This document shows, piece by piece, positions 1 through 6,914 of a stretch of DNA of 40,273 nt. Numbering within the stretch: position 1 is the stretch's first letter; the number at the start of each line of letters is the position of its first letter. The DNA comes from Syntrophorhabdus sp. PtaU1.Bin058 (GTDB taxonomy: Bacteria > Desulfobacterota > Syntrophorhabdia > Syntrophorhabdales > Syntrophorhabdaceae), in assembly GCA_002067975.1 (NCBI GenBank), contig MVRS01000262.1, forward strand, positions 1 to 40,273, given 5' to 3'. Made by a program: the position numbers and the translations under genes. The notes beneath the pieces were generated by a model. The model was not told where the DNA came from and searched no databases. It saw only the letters and a list, made by a program, of their open reading frames with translations.

Positions 1-159
1 GACAGGCTGGTCTTTACCGACATGGCGCTTTACAGCATCGTGAAAAACACCACCTTTAACGGAATAAATCTTCCCCATATTGCGGTGATACGGGATGGAG
101 GAAGGGTGGAACAGGTAAGATCCTTCGGGTACAGGGACTATCGCAACAGGCAATCGTAG
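1..159 (+). CDS. C-terminal fragment of an unidentified protein
   Basis: An open frame runs from the first base of the window to a TAG at 157-159 and gives the last 52 residues of a protein that begins upstream. The stretch around ALYSIVKNT followed by an HIAVIRDGG turn has a faint resemblance to the end of GerMN domains (small alpha/beta domains of secreted or lipid-anchored proteins), but the match is too weak to name it. The end is basic and polar (RDYRNRQS). The repeat tract begins almost directly after the stop codon. Confidence 0.55.
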   Translation, partial: DRLVFTDMALYSIVKNTTFNGINLPHIAVIRDGGRVEQVRSFGYRDYRNRQS

Positions 160-545
160 GCTACAGAAGCTTTCAGCGATCAGCTTAATAAATCCGTAAG
201 TCGTGAGGCAAGGAACAAAAATCTGTTCAGTGTTCTATGTTCAACGTTCAAGGTTTGAAAAAACAGATACTGGATACTTATAACTTCTTTAGCTATCAGC
301 TTTCAGCGATCAGTACAAAGCCTTTTTTGTTTTAGCTGACGGCTGTGTGCTGACTGCTGATGGCTGCTTTAATACTGGTCGCTCGTCGCTGGATGCTGGT
401 TCAAACCAGTGACAAGCAATAAGTAACGAGGGACAAGCTTTTCACCTTCCACAGGGTTTATCCAATTACGAATTACGATTCACGAATTACGAGGGTCTTT
501 CACGGGGTTTATCGCCTAACGCCTCACGCCTAACGACTTACGGCT
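160..545. repeat. Large non-coding tract of word-like degenerate repeats
   Basis: This 386-base stretch has no convincing gene and is built from short recurring words. An exact 16-base direct repeat, AGCTTTCAGCGATCAG, lies at 168-183 and 298-313. Other words are a GCTGACGGCTG / GCTGACTGCTGATGGCTG series (336-366), TTACGAATTACGATTCACG (472-490) and a GGGGTTTATCGCC / TAACGCC series (503-545). The same words recur at 21536-21636, 28089-28221, 38990-39275 and 39937-40049. I know of no named element with this make-up. Confidence 0.8.
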
Positions 546-624
546 TTCATGCTGACGGTTGTCCGCCGGTTTAATATTGAACAGAATGCGATGCCCGGGA
601 GCGGGCGCTATGGGCTAAAAGTAG

Positions 625-652
625 AACGGGGAGTTTCCTCCCCGTTTTTTTT
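625..652. terminator. Rho-independent terminator
   Basis: A perfect 9-bp stem, AACGGGGAG at 625-633 against CTCCCCGTT at 638-646, with a TTTC loop, is followed on the plus strand by a run of eight T (645-652). It ends plus-strand transcripts coming through the repeat tract. It also sits immediately after the stop codon of the minus-strand gene at 651, where a weaker U-rich stretch follows, so it may work in both directions. Confidence 0.75.
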
Positions 653-917
653 ACTTCTTGGGGGGTGCTTCCGGTTTTGGAGGTTCCGGCGGCTTCTCTT
701 CACCTTTTTTCGTTTTTGCCTTTTTTGTTTTCTTTGTTTTTTTCTTTTCGGCTTTCTTCTCTTTCACCGGTTTGTCGACTGGTTTATCAGGTGTAGCCTG
801 CTGCTCTACCTTGGGTACCGGCTTTGCGGGCGGCTCCTTTTTGTCCTGTGCAAAACCCGTTGCGACAAAGGCAATACTAATTACAAGGGCAAACACAAAG
901 ATAATAACCTTCTTCAT
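651..917 (-). CDS. Small secreted Lys/Pro-rich protein
   Basis: This encodes 88 residues. The start MKKVIIFVFAL at 917 is chosen over a longer frame because a strong ribosome site (AAAGGAGGTG) lies just upstream and because it gives a textbook Sec signal peptide: two Lys, a hydrophobic core, then TGFAQ at about residue 22. The mature part is low-complexity: PAKPVPKV and DKPVDKPV, a basic KKTKKTKKAKTKK block, then PPEPPKPEAPPKK. Such tails suggest a periplasmic or envelope protein that binds anionic polymers, but no domain is recognisable and the function is unknown. It is a single-gene unit with its own promoter (957-986) and terminator (625-652). Confidence 0.75.
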   Translation of the reverse strand: MKKVIIFVFALVISIAFVATGFAQDKKEPPAKPVPKVEQQATPDKPVDKPVKEKKAEKKKTKKTKKAKTKKGEEKPPEPPKPEAPPKK

Positions 918-956
918 TCTTTTCACCTCCTTTTCTTTGAAGTAAAATGCTGGCCT

Positions 957-986
957 AATATACAACGATCTAAAGAACAATGACAA
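957..986 (-). promoter_or_regulatory. Sigma70-type promoter for the Lys/Pro-rich protein
   Basis: Read on the minus strand: TTGTCA (981-986), an 18-base spacer, then TATATT (957-962). The start of transcription would be near 950, giving a leader of about 33 bases that carries the strong AAAGGAGGTG ribosome site. It is recognised by consensus only. Confidence 0.55.
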
Positions 987-1142
987 CAAATTTTTATTTA
1001 AAAATCTCTACAGGTTCCTTTGACCGTACCGCGGCACCCATTTGACAAAAAATGAGGAACGGCAGCGGAGGTGAAGGCGATCGGACAGGGAGTGGACTTT
1101 TGACATTTTGCTATGGTAATTTTGTGTGCAGAGGAGGATATC

Positions 1143-2135
1143 ATGAAGATATGCAGACTGGCGGTTTTATTGTTGCTCTTTTCAGGCCTCATATATCAGG
1201 GCGTTGCCTGGTCCCTGGAGATAACGCTGGGGGTTGTCACAAAACCGGGCGCTGCGCAGAATGTCTGTGCAGACAAATTCAAGGAACTCCTTGAGGCCCG
1301 TTCGGCCTACAAGGTCAGAATCTATGACAGCGGCTCCCTGGGGACCGAAGTGGAGATACTGAAAAAGATACAGGCAGGGGACGTCCATATGGGGGTCATT
1401 ACATCAGGTCCGTTTGACCGGTTCGTTCCCGAGGTGCGTGTTATCGATTACCCGTACCTTTTCAAGGATTATGAAGAGGTCGACAGGATCCTTGAGGGCC
1501 CACTGGGGCAAAGACTCTTGAGAACGCTTGAAAAATCAGGGTTCAAGGGCCTGGCCTTTTCAGAGAACGGTTTTCGTCATCTCACGAACAGCAAAAGGCC
1601 GGTCCATACGGTTGAAGATGTGGCAGGGTTAAAGATCCGCGTCATGGAGTCGGCTTTGCACAAGGAGTTGTGGCGTCTGTTCGGCGCCGATCCTGTACCG
1701 ATCGGGGATCTTAAGAAGGTCGTTGCTGATTTGCAGTCAAAGGCCGTCGATGGACAGGAAAACCCCCTGTCGGCAATCTGGCTTGACGATTTCTATAAAG
1801 GGCAGACCTATCTCTCCCTCACCGGACACGTGTATTCGTCGCATATAGGTGTTGCAGGCCTCAAATGGTTTCAGGGCCTTTCTAAGAAAGACCGGAAGCT
1901 CATTATGCAGTGCATGGAGGAGGCCGCTCGCTACCAGAGGCGCTGGAGCAGGGACAACCAGGCAGGTTTTCTCGATAAGATAAAGGCGGCAGGCATCATT
2001 GTGGATGAGAGGCCCGATATTGCTTCTTTCCGCAAAAGGGCATCCAGGATACAGGGGCTTGAGATATTTAAGGTCAAAGAGGTGCAGAACCTGCTTCGGG
2101 CGTTTCTGAAGGCCACCGCAGGTGACGGAAGATAG
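1143..2135 (+). CDS. TRAP transporter solute receptor, DctP family (orphan)
   Basis: This is a periplasmic substrate-binding subunit of a tripartite ATP-independent transporter, 330 residues, usual for the family. The ATG at 1143 is chosen because GAGGAGG (1131-1137) precedes it and the product then starts with a clean signal peptide (MKICRLAVLLLLFSG). DctP hallmarks follow: DSGSLGTEVEILKKIQAGDV, a VRVIDYPYLF segment, and VAGLKIRVMES, whose Arg in this family bonds the carboxylate of the ligand; then LQSKAVDGQENPLS. The ligand is therefore probably an organic acid. No DctQ or DctM membrane subunit lies next to it, so it must use membrane subunits encoded elsewhere or act as a sensor-linked receptor. 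A separate lipoprotein gene follows after 88 bases. Confidence 0.88.
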   Translation: MKICRLAVLLLLFSGLIYQGVAWSLEITLGVVTKPGAAQNVCADKFKELLEARSAYKVRIYDSGSLGTEVEILKKIQAGDVHMGVITSGPFDRFVPEVRVIDYPYLFKDYEEVDRILEGPLGQRLLRTLEKSGFKGLAFSENGFRHLTNSKRPVHTVEDVAGLKIRVMESALHKELWRLFGADPVPIGDLKKVVADLQSKAVDGQENPLSAIWLDDFYKGQTYLSLTGHVYSSHIGVAGLKWFQGLSKKDRKLIMQCMEEAARYQRRWSRDNQAGFLDKIKAAGIIVDERPDIASFRKRASRIQGLEIFKVKEVQNLLRAFLKATAGDGR

Positions 2136-2223
2136 AATTCAATGCCGTTCATTGGCCCTGGATTGATCTTCGGCGGCACCGGCTGAAAGACGAAAGGAAT
2201 AAAATTAAAGCAGGGAGGGTTAA

Positions 2224-2820
2224 ATGGCAGTACGTTGTGCGTGGTTGAAATATCTTATCCTGCTCTTCCCTCTGGCAGTCTTTGCGACAGGTTGCGCCTC
2301 TGTCCGACAGCAGGTTGATCTGACATACGGGCGGTTTGTCAATGCTGCCGGGGGTTCGGGAGAATTATTTATCGCCAGGCCTGCGGCACAGTACAGCGCT
2401 GCGCCTTTCCAGGCAGGAAGGACGGTACTTGGAAAAACAGGTGAAGAGGAGATCTTCACCGGGAACGATCCCGTAGACTGGTTTCTTTCGGCGCTCGTTG
2501 AGGAACTGTCCGCTGCCGGATATAAGGTAAAAACCTGCACGGAACTCCCGGATCGCGTGTCAAAAGGTGTGAAGCCCGCCATAGTCGGCCTGTCTGCAAA
2601 TCAGTCTTCCAATGCGCTTACTATTTCAACGGTTGCCCAGGTCAGGCTGGAGGCGCAGGTCTTCAAGGACGGCCGGTTGACAAAGACTTTGACGTCCGGC
2701 GCCAGGGATGAGGATGAGGGGATGGACCGTTCTGCGGAGCCGATCAGATGGGCGCTTGAAAAGACGCTGCAACATGCCATGCAGGGACTTGTTCCGGATA
2801 TTGTAAAGAGTCTGGAATAG
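2224..2820 (+). CDS. Putative lipoprotein, YajG-like
   Basis: This encodes 198 residues with GGGAGGG just before the ATG. The N-terminus (LLFPLAVFATGCAS) carries a signal peptide with a lipobox ending in Cys at about residue 24, so the mature protein is probably lipid-anchored in the envelope. The body has an alternating strand and helix pattern: a region where GNDPVDWFLSALVEEL leads into SAAGYKVKTC, then strands in which ISTVAQVRLEAQVFKDGRL repeats polar/hydrophobic residues, then a long C-terminal helix. This layout resembles YajG-type or ABC-associated lipoproteins, but the likeness is by eye only. The stop is 9 bases from that of the convergent gene, and a short CCCG/CGGG hairpin sits between them. 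Confidence 0.65.
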   Translation: MAVRCAWLKYLILLFPLAVFATGCASVRQQVDLTYGRFVNAAGGSGELFIARPAAQYSAAPFQAGRTVLGKTGEEEIFTGNDPVDWFLSALVEELSAAGYKVKTCTELPDRVSKGVKPAIVGLSANQSSNALTISTVAQVRLEAQVFKDGRLTKTLTSGARDEDEGMDRSAEPIRWALEKTLQHAMQGLVPDIVKSLE

Positions 2821-2829
2821 GAATCCCGG

Positions 2830-3219
2830 TTACGGGAGTTGTGCGATAAACGATACAGCTTGTGCGATCAACGTTACTGTCTGCTCCATGTAGCCGGCAA
2901 CCCCTGGTGCCGTGGCGGTATCACTGGCTACGCTTTTGATGCGGTCGCTCATCTCGTGAAGCGATGCAATCTGCAGTTTCAGTGCACTGGTGGATTTGGC
3001 AAAAAGGTCATCGTCTGCAATATCCCGGACCTGCATTAATTGTGTCAGGAAGGCATTGAGGGATTTACTCTCGACGTTGATTTGCTCGACTATTTTCGGG
3101 TCATAACCATACGTTGCTTTAACGGCCTGGCCCAGATAATCCCCGGCGTATTGGATGGCCTTCGCGGCGTTTAGCAGTATCTCTTTTGCGGTGTGTTCGG
3201 TCTTGGCTTCAGGGGACAT
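2830..3219 (-). CDS. Small all-helical hypothetical protein
   Basis: This encodes 129 residues. The start at 3219 has a strong AAAGGAGG site 10 bases upstream. The product is soluble and almost entirely helical, without signal peptide, Cys or a known motif. Long amphipathic stretches (AKEILLNAAKAIQYAGDYLG; SALKLQIASLHEMSDRIKSV) resemble a four-helix bundle. It lies downstream of the HD-GYP gene in the same direction but has its own likely promoter (3255-3283), so it need not belong to that pathway. I do not recognise a family. Confidence 0.65.
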   Translation of the reverse strand: MSPEAKTEHTAKEILLNAAKAIQYAGDYLGQAVKATYGYDPKIVEQINVESKSLNAFLTQLMQVRDIADDDLFAKSTSALKLQIASLHEMSDRIKSVASDTATAPGVAGYMEQTVTLIAQAVSFIAQLP

Positions 3220-3254
3220 GCCGTGTTCCTCCTTTTCATGATGACATTATCTAT

Positions 3255-3283
3255 TATATAAATCCGGTTCTTTTGCATTTCAA
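3255..3283 (-). promoter_or_regulatory. Probable promoter of the helical protein
   Basis: On the minus strand, TTGAAA (3278-3283) and TATATA (3255-3260) are separated by 17 bases. A TATAAT at 3253-3258 overlaps the latter with a 19-base spacer. It sits in the 125-base gap downstream of the HD-GYP gene and gives a leader of about 30 bases. Confidence 0.45.
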
Positions 3284-3344
3284 GAAGCAGAAGGAACATT
3301 TGTATGGAAGAAGATGCCGACGCTGCAAGAGGACCTGTAGCAGT

Positions 3345-4844
3345 TTACCTTGTTATCTGGTTATGCCTGTCCCCATTAAATCCAAACCCTTTCTCCCTGA
3401 ATACCCGTATACACGTATTGACTGTTTCCGTATCATAGAGGGTACCTTTATTCTTCTCGATCTCCTCAAGGGCGGCATCGATACCGCGAGCAGGTCTGTA
3501 TGGACGGTAGGAGGAGATGGCCTCAACAACGTCGGCTACAGTGATGATCCGGGATTCGAGAAGGATATCTTCGCCTTTTAACCCCCGGGGATACCCTGAA
3601 CCGTCAAGCCTCTCGTGGTGTTGATAGATTATCTCTGCTATAGGGTAGGGAAGATCAACGTCTTTGAGTATGCTGTATCCTGCCTGAGGATGGATCTTGA
3701 TAAGATCGAATTCTATCTTTGTCAGTTTGGTTGGTTTGCTTAATATCTCGGCGGGTACCGATATCTTTCCGAGGTCGTGGATAGTCCCTGACATACGTAT
3801 ATGCTCAACGGCATCCCTTGACAGTCCCATCTCCTGTGCTATTGTGCGGGCAAGGTTTGAAACCTTCTTCTGATGGCCTGCCGTATAGGGATCCCGTGCC
3901 TCTACGGTCACTGATAAGGCATGGATCGTACCTGCCAAGCTTCTCCGCAGTTTCTCGGTTGTCAACTGCAGCTCTTCTTCGGCATTCTTGCGATCGGTGA
4001 TATCGCCGCCCATGCACTGGAAATAAAGAAGATTTCCATTTGCATCATAGACGCTCCATATGTTGATGGAAACCCATATCTTGTCTCCGTTCTTTTTATA
4101 GAACTGCGTTCTGAATCCCCTTACCAGGCCATCCCGTTTCACTACCTCCATGAGATATTTACAATCTTCCGGATGCACGCAGAGTTGGCGGGAGATGTCC
4201 GTAATCGATTCGGCCATCTCATCATAGGAGTCGTACCCCAACATGCGAAAGAATGCAGGGTTTGCCGTGAGGAACCTCCCCTCCCCGGTAGTCCGGCAGA
4301 TGCCCTCTATAGAGTTTTCGAAGATGCTGCGGTACTTTTCCTCGCTCTGGCGGAGGGTGTTTTCCATCTCCTTACGCTCCGTGATATTCCGGGAGACGGA
4401 CAAGAACCATCTGTGATTCCCTATCTCGATAAGTTTGCCGGAAAATACGGCATGCAGGACCTCGCCGTTTTTTTTCTTGAATACCAATTCAAGGTTCTCA
4501 ACAGACCCTGTATCTCGCAGGCGGCCGAGCATTGCATTCCTGTCTATCTCGTTCGCCCAAATACCGAGTTCTATGGTGGTGTGGCCTACCAGTTCTTCCC
4601 GTGAGTAATGAGACTGTGTGACAAAGGCCTGATTGATGTCTATGATGCGTCCGTCATCAAGATTGGTGATCGCCATGGGATCCGGGGCGAGATCAAAAAA
4701 GGAATGATACGGGTAGTTACTCCTCCATCGACCTTCCTTGTCCCTGCTGCGCCTTGCTTCATATTCTTCCAGTTCCTTGATCCGCTGCTTTAAGACGGAT
4801 ATCTCTTCGAGCAGTTCCTGGTTTGTTCTGGAGGAATCTCTCAT
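3345..4844 (-). CDS. PAS-PAS-HD-GYP protein, probable c-di-GMP phosphodiesterase
   Basis: This encodes 499 residues. There is a short coiled coil (residues 8-35), PAS domain 1 (about 48-155, ending ISRNITERK-like), PAS domain 2 (about 170-285, ending GGDITDRK) and an HD-GYP domain (about 300-485). The metal and catalytic signature is complete: HD at 356-357 in a TIHDLGKISVP context, then HHERLDGSGYP at 409-419. HD-GYP proteins hydrolyse cyclic di-GMP to pGpG or GMP, so this is likely a cytosolic sensor phosphodiesterase whose two PAS domains tune activity. PAS 2 closely resembles the third PAS of the hybrid kinase at 6915 (NPAFF..GYDS..EM..SITD.SRQ...HP.D), suggesting a shared signal or domain duplication. 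Confidence 0.9.
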   Translation of the reverse strand: MRDSSRTNQELLEEISVLKQRIKELEEYEARRSRDKEGRWRSNYPYHSFFDLAPDPMAITNLDDGRIIDINQAFVTQSHYSREELVGHTTIELGIWANEIDRNAMLGRLRDTGSVENLELVFKKKNGEVLHAVFSGKLIEIGNHRWFLSVSRNITERKEMENTLRQSEEKYRSIFENSIEGICRTTGEGRFLTANPAFFRMLGYDSYDEMAESITDISRQLCVHPEDCKYLMEVVKRDGLVRGFRTQFYKKNGDKIWVSINIWSVYDANGNLLYFQCMGGDITDRKNAEEELQLTTEKLRRSLAGTIHALSVTVEARDPYTAGHQKKVSNLARTIAQEMGLSRDAVEHIRMSGTIHDLGKISVPAEILSKPTKLTKIEFDLIKIHPQAGYSILKDVDLPYPIAEIIYQHHERLDGSGYPRGLKGEDILLESRIITVADVVEAISSYRPYRPARGIDAALEEIEKNKGTLYDTETVNTCIRVFREKGFGFNGDRHNQITR

Positions 4845-5182
4845 CGGGCCCCCTGTCGAGATGAATTGTATGCTGATGAATGGAAATGGCTGGTATCACA
4901 TGTGGATTCATGTGAGTGTGATTTTTTTTGCCGATGACAAGCAATGTGGCTATCTTATAACACAATACCTTAAAAGGTAGAAACAATTTTTTCTATTTTC
5001 TTCATTTATCACCTGTGGGCATAAGGAGAAAAGAGCGGTGAATTCACGGCCTGCGTATGCCGCTGTCAACTAATAAAGAATAAGAAAGATTGCAATGAAA
5101 TGTAGAAGCCGGTGTTAACAGGTCGCCGATGAAAGACGACAGGGCAATACACCGAATGTTTGGTTAAAATATCGCATTTTCG
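4845..5182. other. Non-coding gap between divergent signalling genes
   Basis: This is the left part of the 525-base gap between the HD-GYP gene (minus) and the EAL gene (plus). It is AT-rich near 4918-5010, consistent with a promoter region for the HD-GYP gene, but I could not pick out clear -35 and -10 boxes. No RNA gene or repeat is visible. Confidence 0.4.
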
Positions 5183-5211
5183 TTGACATATCCCGGGGTG
5201 CATGTGATAAT
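5183..5211 (+). promoter_or_regulatory. Strong sigma70-type promoter of the EAL gene
   Basis: TTGACA (5183-5188), exactly 17 bases, then GATAAT (5206-5211): near-consensus. Transcription would start near 5218 and leave a long leader of about 150-165 bases with several hairpins before the coding region. Confidence 0.75.
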
Positions 5212-5257
5212 CAGATTCAGAGTTACAGTAGACGACGAAGTGCTACCATCCTTCACA

Positions 5258-5346
5258 CCGACGTGAAAATGTCGGGTCTTTGCAGACCGCAAATCTATTC
5301 TTTAAAAGATGCATGATTACTGATCAAACAGAACGGTCAGGCCGTT
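5258..5346 (+). promoter_or_regulatory. Structured 5' leader of the EAL gene
   Basis: Three hairpins follow the promoter. The first is CCGACGT-GAAA-ATGTCGG (5258-5275), a 7-bp stem with a GNRA tetraloop. It abuts the second, GGTCT-TTGC-AGACC (5275-5288). A third, AACGG-TCAGG-CCGTT (about 5331-5346), stands directly before a GAGG ribosome site. The layout suggests an RNA regulatory element. The conserved core of the c-di-GMP-I (GEMM) riboswitch is not present, so no ligand is claimed. Confidence 0.45.
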
Positions 5347-5356
5347 ATGAGGAAAT

Positions 5357-5401
5357 ATGACCTTGTTTCTTGTTCGGGAACCCCATGTTAAGCAGCCATG
5401 A
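5357..5401 (+). CDS. Possible 14-codon leader ORF overlapping the EAL start
   Basis: ATG at 5357 follows GAGG (5349-5352) and opens a 14-codon frame, MTLFLVREPHVKQP, ending in TGA at 5399-5401, just inside the EAL gene in another frame. It has the best ribosome site in the neighbourhood, while the EAL start itself has a poor one. Translational coupling is possible; chance is equally so. Confidence 0.3.
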   Translation: MTLFLVREPHVKQP

Positions 5402-6626
5402 TCTCTTCGGGATATTGCAGCGGAAGTCTGTCACGGTCCATTTTCAACCTATCCTTTCTCTTAAAAACCACTCGGTCATCGGATACGAAGGCTTGTCCAG
5501 GGGAATCGGCCCCCGCGGTGAAACAATCCCGCCCCTCATGCTCTTTGAAGCGGCGAGAAGGGAAAACAGGTTGGTAGATCTGGACCGTCTTTGCAGGGAA
5601 GCGGTCTTTGAAGTCTACAGGGGCATACAGGATAATGAGGATTCTTTGTTGTTCCTCAACCTTGAGAGTTCCCTTCTCGATACTGTCCCCCCGGGAAACG
5701 GTTATCTGCTCGAACAGGTAATAGGAAGGAAGATAGATCCGAGGAATGTGGTTATAGAGATCATCGAATCCAAGGTAAACGACATGGCCAACCTGATCGA
5801 ATTCGTGGATTTCTACCGGCCAAGGGGATTTCTTATCGCATTGGACGACGTAGGATCGGGATATTCGAACTTCGATCGCATAGCCGCTATCAAGCCTGAC
5901 ATAATCAAGATCGACAGGTCAATAGCAAAAGACCTCGACAAAAACTATTACAAGCAAGAGGTTTTTAAGTCTCTGGGAAACCTTGCGAGGAAGATAGGGG
6001 CCCTCGTACTCACCGAGGGGGTGGAGACAGAGGAAGAGCTTCTGTGGGCCATGGAATTCAATGCTGATTTTGCACAAGGATATTTTCTTGCCCGGCCTCA
6101 ACCATATAATACCGGGATTACCGAAAATGCCAGAGAGGTGATGTCTCAGATAAAGGACCGTTTTAAGCACCTCAAAGTCAGAAGGATCGAATCGGCAAGA
6201 AAGAGGCATCAGGTCTATGACAACACGGTACAATACATCGTGGAAAAGCTGATAAAAAGCGAGGCCTACAGGTTCAACGGGCTGCTTCAGGAGATCATCG
6301 GCGAATTCCCTTACGTAGAGGCCCTGTATATCCTGGATGGAAAGGGCATACAATGCACCGATACAATCATTAACGGCAACGCGAACGTATCAAGGCGAAA
6401 GATTTTTCAGTCCGCCAAGCGAGGCAATGACCTGTCGCTCAAAGAGTATTTTTACGTCCTTATTGATTCGGGCCTGCCAAAATACACCACGGACAGCTAC
6501 ATCTCTTTTGCTACCGGTAATCTGTGCAGGACTATCGCAACGACCTTCAATGGATTCGACAACCGGACCTATGTCCTTTGTGTAGATATCCTGGAAGCCG
6601 GCAACAGCTCCGGCCTGACCGTTTAA
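5385..6626 (+). CDS. EAL-domain cyclic di-GMP phosphodiesterase with C-terminal Cache-like domain
   Basis: This encodes about 413 residues. EAL enzymes cut cyclic di-GMP to pGpG using two metal ions. The essential residues look intact: Glu in YEGLSRG (EGL variant of EAL), Asn in LFLNLES, Glu in VIEIIES, the Asp pair in ALDDVGSGYSNF, Lys in IIKIDRS, Glu in LTEGVET and Gln in FAQGYFLARP. The domain spans about residues 5-245. The C-terminal 165 residues look like a PAS-fold Cache sensor, as in YkuI-type proteins (SLKEYFYVL and YTTDSYISFATG motifs), with no membrane segment, so sensing is probably cytosolic. The start is uncertain: ATG at 5385 is chosen; a TTG at 5370 would add five residues, and neither has a good ribosome site. 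Confidence 0.88.
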   Translation: MLSSHDLFGILQRKSVTVHFQPILSLKNHSVIGYEGLSRGIGPRGETIPPLMLFEAARRENRLVDLDRLCREAVFEVYRGIQDNEDSLLFLNLESSLLDTVPPGNGYLLEQVIGRKIDPRNVVIEIIESKVNDMANLIEFVDFYRPRGFLIALDDVGSGYSNFDRIAAIKPDIIKIDRSIAKDLDKNYYKQEVFKSLGNLARKIGALVLTEGVETEEELLWAMEFNADFAQGYFLARPQPYNTGITENAREVMSQIKDRFKHLKVRRIESARKRHQVYDNTVQYIVEKLIKSEAYRFNGLLQEIIGEFPYVEALYILDGKGIQCTDTIINGNANVSRRKIFQSAKRGNDLSLKEYFYVLIDSGLPKYTTDSYISFATGNLCRTIATTFNGFDNRTYVLCVDILEAGNSSGLTV

Positions 6627-6675
6627 ATCCGGGTACACGTTACCGTATTTTATTATCATCGTAAGGAGTGAAACG

Positions 6676-6813
6676 ATGCGGCGATCTGCACGACATTCAG
6701 GGACATTGGTAACTTCCGTAACTTTCCTGATGCCCCCCACATGTACATTTATTCTCCTCCGCCCTTCTACGCCAGACGCAGCATATTTCTCCCTTTCCCT
6801 TGTTAAGGGCTGA
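6676..6813 (+). CDS. Possible small ORF, 45 codons
   Basis: In the 288-base gap between the convergent EAL and kinase genes, AAGGAG (6663-6668) precedes ATG at 6676 and a 45-codon frame ending in TGA at 6811. The product begins MRRSARHSG and contains a hydrophobic middle (TFLMPPTCTFILL), perhaps a short membrane peptide. It lies 49 bases after the EAL stop, so co-transcription is possible. It is supported only by the ribosome site; no homology is recognised. Confidence 0.25.
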   Translation: MRRSARHSGTLVTSVTFLMPPTCTFILLRPSTPDAAYFSLSLVKG

Positions 6814-6914
6814 TCCCCTGTTCTTTTCCATATTCTCCCGGGACACCCGTTTGCTTGAAATCCGGACATTCGGGGTTGGGGCAGTACATTCAGTATCTCT
6901 TTATTTGTTTTGCC

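Noticed and set aside
160-545. A CRISPR array in the repeat-rich tract.
   Set aside because: Repeat words are unequal in length, have no regular spacers, and no cas gene lies near.
549-983. A 144-residue plus-strand open frame rich in Phe, Leu and Arg.
   Set aside because: It is the antisense of the Lys/Pro-rich gene (651-917), which has a signal peptide, ribosome site and promoter on the other strand.
5218-5346. A c-di-GMP-I (GEMM) riboswitch upstream of the EAL gene.
   Set aside because: A GNRA hairpin is present, but the conserved GGGCAAA and GACGCAAAGCC segments are not.
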